The position numbers and the translations under genes were made by a program. Shown here in pieces: positions 60,104 to 64,000 of a stretch of 64,000 bases of DNA. Origin of the DNA: Amphiplicatus metriothermophilus (GTDB lineage: Bacteria; Pseudomonadota; Alphaproteobacteria; Caulobacterales; Parvularculaceae); NCBI RefSeq assembly GCF_900199215.1, contig NZ_FZQA01000005.1, positions 62,001 through 126,000 on the forward strand. Direction: 5' to 3'. Under the pieces are notes generated by a model that was not told where the DNA came from, ran no database searches, and saw nothing but the letters and a program-made list of their open reading frames with translations. Positions within the stretch are counted from its first letter, which is position 1. Every line of letters begins with the position of its first letter.

Positions 60104-60700
60104 ATGACTGGATCCTGGAACGATTTCAACGACGCCAAGCAGAACAGCAACATCATCCCCAAGGGCACGCTGGCCAAGGTGCGCCTGACGATCCGTCCGG
60201 GCGGATTCGACGATCCGGCGCAGGGCTGGACCGGCGGATACGCCACGCGGGGGACGACCGGCTCGGTCTATCTCTCGGGCGAGTTCACGGTTCTCGAAGG
60301 GCCCTACGCCCGGCGCAAGATCTTCACCCTGATCGGGCTCTACAGCCCCAAGGGGCCGGACTGGGCGAACATGGGCCGCAGCCTGATCCGCGGCATGCTC
60401 AACTCCGCGCGCGGCATTTCGGACAAGGACACGTCCGCTCAGGCCCAGGCCGCGCGTCGCATCAGCGGCTTTGCCGATCTCGACGGCCTCGAGTTCGTGG
60501 CGCGGATCGACATCGGCACCGACACCAACGGCGAGGAGAAAAACGAGATCCGCGCAGCCGTGACGCCGGATCACAAGGACTATGCCGCCCTCATGGGCGT
60601 GCCCGGTGCGGCACCGCAGCCGCAGGCTCAGCCTTCCCAGCCCTCCATGCCGCACTCTTCAGCACCGGCGGCGGGCACGCGCCCGTCTTGGGCGCAGTGA
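60104..60700 (+). CDS. Small beta-rich phage protein, possibly single-strand DNA-binding
   Basis: A 198-residue protein with a beta-rich core (KVRLTIRPGGFDDPAQGWT, then VYLSGEFTVLEGPYARRKIF) and a proline/glutamine-rich C-terminal tail ending SWAQ, a layout similar to phage SSB or DUF669-like proteins, in which tails bind partners. It lies between the RecA-like ATPase and the helicase. The SSB role is inferred from fold impression and position only. Confidence 0.7.
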   Translation: MTGSWNDFNDAKQNSNIIPKGTLAKVRLTIRPGGFDDPAQGWTGGYATRGTTGSVYLSGEFTVLEGPYARRKIFTLIGLYSPKGPDWANMGRSLIRGMLNSARGISDKDTSAQAQAARRISGFADLDGLEFVARIDIGTDTNGEEKNEIRAAVTPDHKDYAALMGVPGAAPQPQAQPSQPSMPHSSAPAAGTRPSWAQ

Positions 60701-60707
60701 GGCGGCC

Positions 60708-62411
60708 ATGCTGCTGCGTCCCCGCCAGAAGCAGTTCGTCGAGCGCAGCGTCCGCGCGCTCGACGAGCACGGAAACACCCTCGGCGTGGCCCCGACCGGA
60801 GCCGGCAAAACGATCATGCTCTCGGGGGTCGTCGGTCGCATGGTCGGCGAAACCCCGAAGAGCACGGGCGCCAAGGCCTGCGTGCTCGCCCACCGCGACG
60901 AGTTGACCGCGCAGAACCGCAGCAAGTTCGGCCGGGTGAACCCGAAGATCACGACCTCGGTCGTCGATGCGAAGGAGAAGTCGTGGGCTGGACAGGTCAC
61001 CTTCGCGATGGTGCCGACGCTGGCGCGCGCGGGCAATCTCGACCAGCTGCCCGCGCTCGACCTCCTGGTGATCGACGAGGCGCATCACGCGGCAGCCGAC
61101 AGCTATAGGCGCATCATCGACACCGCGCTCCAGCGCAATGCCATGTGCCGGATCTATGGCGTCACCGCGACGCCCAACCGGGGCGACAAACGCGGTCTGC
61201 GCCCGGTGTTCTCCAACGTCGCCGATCAGATCCGGATCGGCGAACTGATCGCCTCCGGCCATCTCGTGCCGCCGCGCACCTTCGTCATCGATGTCGGCGT
61301 CCAGGACCAGCTCACCAAGGTGCGCCGCACGGCCGACGATTTCGACATGGCCGAGGTCGACGCGATCATGAACCGGTCGCCGGTCACGGACGCCGTCATC
61401 CGCCACTGGCGGGAAAAGGCGGGCGAGCGCCAGACGGTGGTGTTCTGCTCGACCGTGGACCACGCGCGCAACGTGACAGCCGCCTTCAACGCGGCCGGTG
61501 TCGCCGCTGGGCTGATCCACGGCGACATGGCCGATACCGACCGCAAGACGACCCTTGACGCCTACGCCGCCGGAGAGCTGCGGGTCGTCGTCAATGTCGC
61601 GGTGCTGACCGAGGGCTGGGATCATCCGCCGACGGGCTGCGTCGTGCTGCTGCGGCCGAGCTCCTACAAGTCGACCATGATTCAGATGGTCGGGCGCGGT
61701 CTGCGCACGGTCTCGCCCGAGGAACATCCAGGCGTCATCAAGACCGACTGCATCGTGCTCGACTTCGGCACCTCGACCCTGCTGCACGGTTCGCTGGAGC
61801 AGGATGTCGACCTGGACGGTCGCGAACGCTCCGGCGAGGCGCCGACCAAGGATTGCCCCGACTGCGGCGCCATCGTGCCGCTCGCCACCACCGAATGCCC
61901 GCTGTGTGGGCACCTCTGGGAGCGTCCCGACGGCGGCGAAGCAGCGCCGCTCGGTGACTTCGTGATGTCCGAGATCGACCTCCTGAAGCGGTCGAGTTTC
62001 CGCTGGTGCGACCTCTTCGGCGACGATGCCGCGCTCATCGCCAACGGCTTCAACGCGTGGGGCGGCGTCTTCTTCCTGAACGGCCGCTGGTACGGCATCG
62101 GCGGTCTGCAGAAGCAGCGCCCTCATCTGCTGGCGATGGGCGAGCGCACTGTCTGTCTGGCGGCGGCGGACGACTGGCTCAACGAGCATGAGAGCGACGA
62201 GAGCGCGCACAAGACGCGCCGCTGGTTGAACCAGCCGCCCACCGACCGGCAGCTCGCCTTCCTGCCGCCGGAGTACCGGCAGGACTTCGGGCTCACCCGC
62301 TACCAGGCATCGGCGCTGCTGGCCTTCCGCTTCAACCGCGACGCCATCCGCTCCCTCGTCTTCGGGGCGGCCGATGCCGCGCCCGAAGCAGCCATAGGGA
62401 GGGCGGCATGA
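60708..62411 (+). CDS. DEAD/DEAH-box superfamily 2 helicase, phage type
   Basis: A 567-residue SF2 helicase. Motif I is APTGAGKTIM, motif II is VIDEAHHAA, motif III VTATPNRGD, and the second RecA domain carries QMVGRGLRT (motif VI). The C-terminal region has a Cys4 element (CPDCGAIVPLATTECPLC), a likely zinc ribbon, then a specific tail. Such helicases serve phage replication. ATG 60708 is used; an open frame to 60582 overlaps the previous gene and is rejected. Confidence 0.92.
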   Translation: MLLRPRQKQFVERSVRALDEHGNTLGVAPTGAGKTIMLSGVVGRMVGETPKSTGAKACVLAHRDELTAQNRSKFGRVNPKITTSVVDAKEKSWAGQVTFAMVPTLARAGNLDQLPALDLLVIDEAHHAAADSYRRIIDTALQRNAMCRIYGVTATPNRGDKRGLRPVFSNVADQIRIGELIASGHLVPPRTFVIDVGVQDQLTKVRRTADDFDMAEVDAIMNRSPVTDAVIRHWREKAGERQTVVFCSTVDHARNVTAAFNAAGVAAGLIHGDMADTDRKTTLDAYAAGELRVVVNVAVLTEGWDHPPTGCVVLLRPSSYKSTMIQMVGRGLRTVSPEEHPGVIKTDCIVLDFGTSTLLHGSLEQDVDLDGRERSGEAPTKDCPDCGAIVPLATTECPLCGHLWERPDGGEAAPLGDFVMSEIDLLKRSSFRWCDLFGDDAALIANGFNAWGGVFFLNGRWYGIGGLQKQRPHLLAMGERTVCLAAADDWLNEHESDESAHKTRRWLNQPPTDRQLAFLPPEYRQDFGLTRYQASALLAFRFNRDAIRSLVFGAADAAPEAAIGRAA

Positions 62412-62414
62412 GCC

Positions 62415-62825
62415 ATGGCATCTGTTTCCCCCACCACGGCCGAGGACCGGCGGCGGCTCTGGCATCCGCGTGGAACGCTCTGTGCTGTCTGCCGGCGACC
62501 CTCCCGTGGCTTTGGCTGGTTCGACCCGGTGCGGTCGAAGCAACCGCGCCCCTCGGTCTGGTTCTGCTCGATGGCCTGCCAAGGCTTCTGGACGCGCTTG
62601 GCGCGGGAGCGCTGGGCCATGGTTGATCTCACCGAACAGGAGAAGGCGGCGATCCGCGCCGCCATGAAGCCGGTCGCCGAGATCATGGAGGAAATCGGCT
62701 GGCAGGCGCGCTTCTCCGACCTCACGGAGGCGCAGGTGCTCACGCTCATCGAGGTCGCCGTCGGCGGCTTCCAGGACGCCATGCACGCCATGGCAGCCGA
62801 CGCCGACGCGGAGGTGCCGTTCTGA
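62415..62825 (+). CDS. DUF6511-like zinc-finger phage protein
   Basis: A 136-residue protein with a Cys-rich N-terminal part (CAVCRRPSRGFGWFDP, then WFCSMACQGFW), probably binding zinc, and a helical C-terminus. It resembles proteins labelled DUF6511 in phage replication modules. It starts 3 bases after the helicase, and its TGA overlaps the nuclease ATG by one base. Confidence 0.75.
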   Translation: MASVSPTTAEDRRRLWHPRGTLCAVCRRPSRGFGWFDPVRSKQPRPSVWFCSMACQGFWTRLARERWAMVDLTEQEKAAIRAAMKPVAEIMEEIGWQARFSDLTEAQVLTLIEVAVGGFQDAMHAMAADADAEVPF

Positions 62826-63592
62826 TGCTCGACTACAACCACCGCCCCACCTGCGCCGAACGCATCAATGCGGTGATCGACAAGGCGATCGCCGCTGAAC
62901 GCGCGGCGGTTGCGCCCAGGACCTACCTCGGCGGCTCCCGCCTTGGACACGGCTGTGAGCGCGCTCTGCAATTCGAGTTCGCGGGTGCGCCGAAGGATGA
63001 GGGCCGGGAGTTCTCTGGCCAGACTCTGCGGATCTTCGAGATCGGACACGCGCTCGAAGATCTTGCCATCCGCTGGCTGCGCGGTGCCGGGTTCGATCTC
63101 TATACCCGCAAGGGCAACCGTCCAGATGGCGAGCAATTCGGCTTCTCGGTCGCTGGTGGCCGCATCCGCGGTCATGTCGATGGGATCATCGCCGCCGCAC
63201 CCCAGCTGCTGGGCATCGGCGTTCCCGCGCTCTGGGAATGCAAGACGATGAACGCCAGGAACTGGCGAAAGACCGTGGCCAAGGGCGTGGTTGTCGCGAA
63301 GCCCGTCTACGCGTCCCAGATCGCCCTCTACCAAGCCTATATGGAAGCGCAGGTCCCCGGCATCTCCGACAATCCCGCGCTCTTCACCGCCATCAACAAG
63401 GACACCGCCGAACTGCACCACGAACTCGTGCCGTTCGACGCGGGGCTCGCCCAACGCATGAGCGATCGCGCCGTGCGGATCCTTGAAGCGACGGATGCAG
63501 GGGATCTGCTGCCGCGCATCGCCACGACCCGTGACTTCCACGAGTGCCGAATGTGCCCGTGGGCGGAACGCTGCTGGGGGTTGCCGGCATGA
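62825..63592 (+). CDS. PD-(D/E)XK nuclease-like phage protein with a C-terminal cysteine cluster
   Basis: A 255-residue protein of the RecB/Cas4-like nuclease superfamily. GHVDGIIAA provides the Asp and ALWECKTMN the Glu-x-Lys of the PD-(D/E)XK site. A C-terminal CRMCPWAERCWG cysteine cluster may bind an iron-sulfur or zinc centre, as in Cas4/AddB-type nucleases. It lies between the DUF6511-like gene and the primase-like gene, and probably processes DNA ends for phage recombination. Its ATG and stop both overlap the neighbours. Confidence 0.85.
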   Translation: MLDYNHRPTCAERINAVIDKAIAAERAAVAPRTYLGGSRLGHGCERALQFEFAGAPKDEGREFSGQTLRIFEIGHALEDLAIRWLRGAGFDLYTRKGNRPDGEQFGFSVAGGRIRGHVDGIIAAAPQLLGIGVPALWECKTMNARNWRKTVAKGVVVAKPVYASQIALYQAYMEAQVPGISDNPALFTAINKDTAELHHELVPFDAGLAQRMSDRAVRILEATDAGDLLPRIATTRDFHECRMCPWAERCWGLPA

Positions 63593-64000
63593 GCGGGAAC
63601 AAGGTCATCTCCCTCGATGCCTGGCGCGACTTCAACGACGCCGCGCCGCAGGCCGATCCGTTCGACATCGAGCCGGATCCAGAGCAGATCGCCGTCTTTC
63701 TCGACGTCGTCTTCGGTTACTGCGAGGGCTGGGTGCCCCTGCGCGGGTTTGTGGACAAGGGCCAAGGCATCGACGGCCGACCCCACAACGCCTGGATCGA
63801 GATCGACGACAGTTTGCTGGAGAAGGCGGTTTCCTTTGCCGGTTGGGCAGCACGCGAAGGGGCGGCCTTCTATGTGGTGCCGGGAACGGTCGCCGAGACC
63901 GGCAAGGCCAAGGCCGCCGATGTCCAGCAGATGCAGACGGTCCTGGTCGACCTCGACGCCGGAGACATCGTGGCCAAGCTTGACCACCTCGTCCGTCATC
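63589..64000 (+). CDS. Phage primase/polymerase-like protein, N-terminal part (runs off the right edge)
   Basis: 137 residues are visible. The ATG overlaps the nuclease stop (ATGA). It contains TVLVDLDAGDIVAKLDHL, an acidic D-x-D pattern reminiscent of archaeo-eukaryotic primase or primase-polymerase proteins, and the FYVVPGTVAETG segment often found upstream. The remainder lies outside the window, so the assignment rests on little sequence. Confidence 0.6.
   Translation, partial: MSGNKVISLDAWRDFNDAAPQADPFDIEPDPEQIAVFLDVVFGYCEGWVPLRGFVDKGQGIDGRPHNAWIEIDDSLLEKAVSFAGWAAREGAAFYVVPGTVAETGKAKAADVQQMQTVLVDLDAGDIVAKLDHLVRH

Larger units (their letters stand above)
47010..64000. mobile_element. Putative integrated element or prophage region (right end outside window)
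   Basis: This stretch has a serine recombinase operon, XRE and ImmA/IrrE regulators, an excisionase-like HTH gene and a phage-type replication module. It follows a tRNA gene and is unlike the metabolic genes to its left. Because the right boundary is not in the window, and two separate elements could be adjacent, the extent is only indicative. Confidence 0.5.

Noticed and set aside
60591-62786. A 731-residue minus-strand frame opposite the helicase
   Set aside because: Antisense of a motif-rich SF2 helicase, with histidine- and arginine-rich composition.

Overview
The window is GC-rich DNA with long, tightly packed genes. It suggests a free-living heterotrophic alphaproteobacterium close to Caulobacterales, Maricaulales or Parvularculales. 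The clues are a Caulobacter/Xanthomonas-type TonB-dependent receptor next to tryptophan-halogenase-like genes, a ManD-type mannonate dehydratase, and operators that closely resemble the Caulobacter XylR motif. No rRNA or species marker is present, so this placement is inference.

Positions 1-42.1 kb form one large glucuronoxylan utilisation locus. It holds enzymes that cut the polymer and its side chains: GH10 xylanase, GH43, GH3, a GH115 alpha-glucuronidase, a sialate-O-acetylesterase-family esterase and a GH9 enzyme. Uptake genes are a TonB receptor, a TRAP transporter and an MFS sugar porter. D-xylose goes through xylose isomerase and xylulokinase (XylA, XylB). D-glucuronate goes through UxaC, UxuB and ManD. 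A LacI-family repressor gene sits in the middle. Ten copies of a 16-bp palindrome related to ATGTTAGCGCTAACAT precede most of these transcription units, so I read the locus as a single regulon.

Three parts of this locus are out of the ordinary. A cytoplasmic hybrid histidine kinase carries an N-terminal glucokinase domain that keeps the sugar-binding residues but has lost the ATP-binding glycine loops. Four tandem flavin-dependent halogenase paralogues lie divergent to the TonB receptor, and one has lost its flavin and catalytic motifs. Two cupin/JmjC-like paralogues flank this region.

Positions 42.2-46.7 kb form an iron-uptake island: a siderophore-type TonB receptor, a Fur-box-like divergent promoter, a small membrane protein and a PepSY-type membrane protein. 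A tRNA-Ser(CGA) with a strong terminator follows at 46.9 kb.

From about 47.3 kb to the right edge the content is accessory. It contains an overlapping four-gene serine-recombinase operon with DUF2924, an XRE regulator, a CorA/Ca-Na antiporter/UppP gene triplet, an XRE plus ImmA/IrrE pair, DUF2188 with two unrecognised proteins, and a phage-type replication module (excisionase-like HTH, RecA-like ATPase, small beta-rich protein, DEAD/DEAH helicase, DUF6511-like protein, PD-(D/E)XK nuclease, primase-like protein). This looks like an integrated element or prophage that continues beyond the window.
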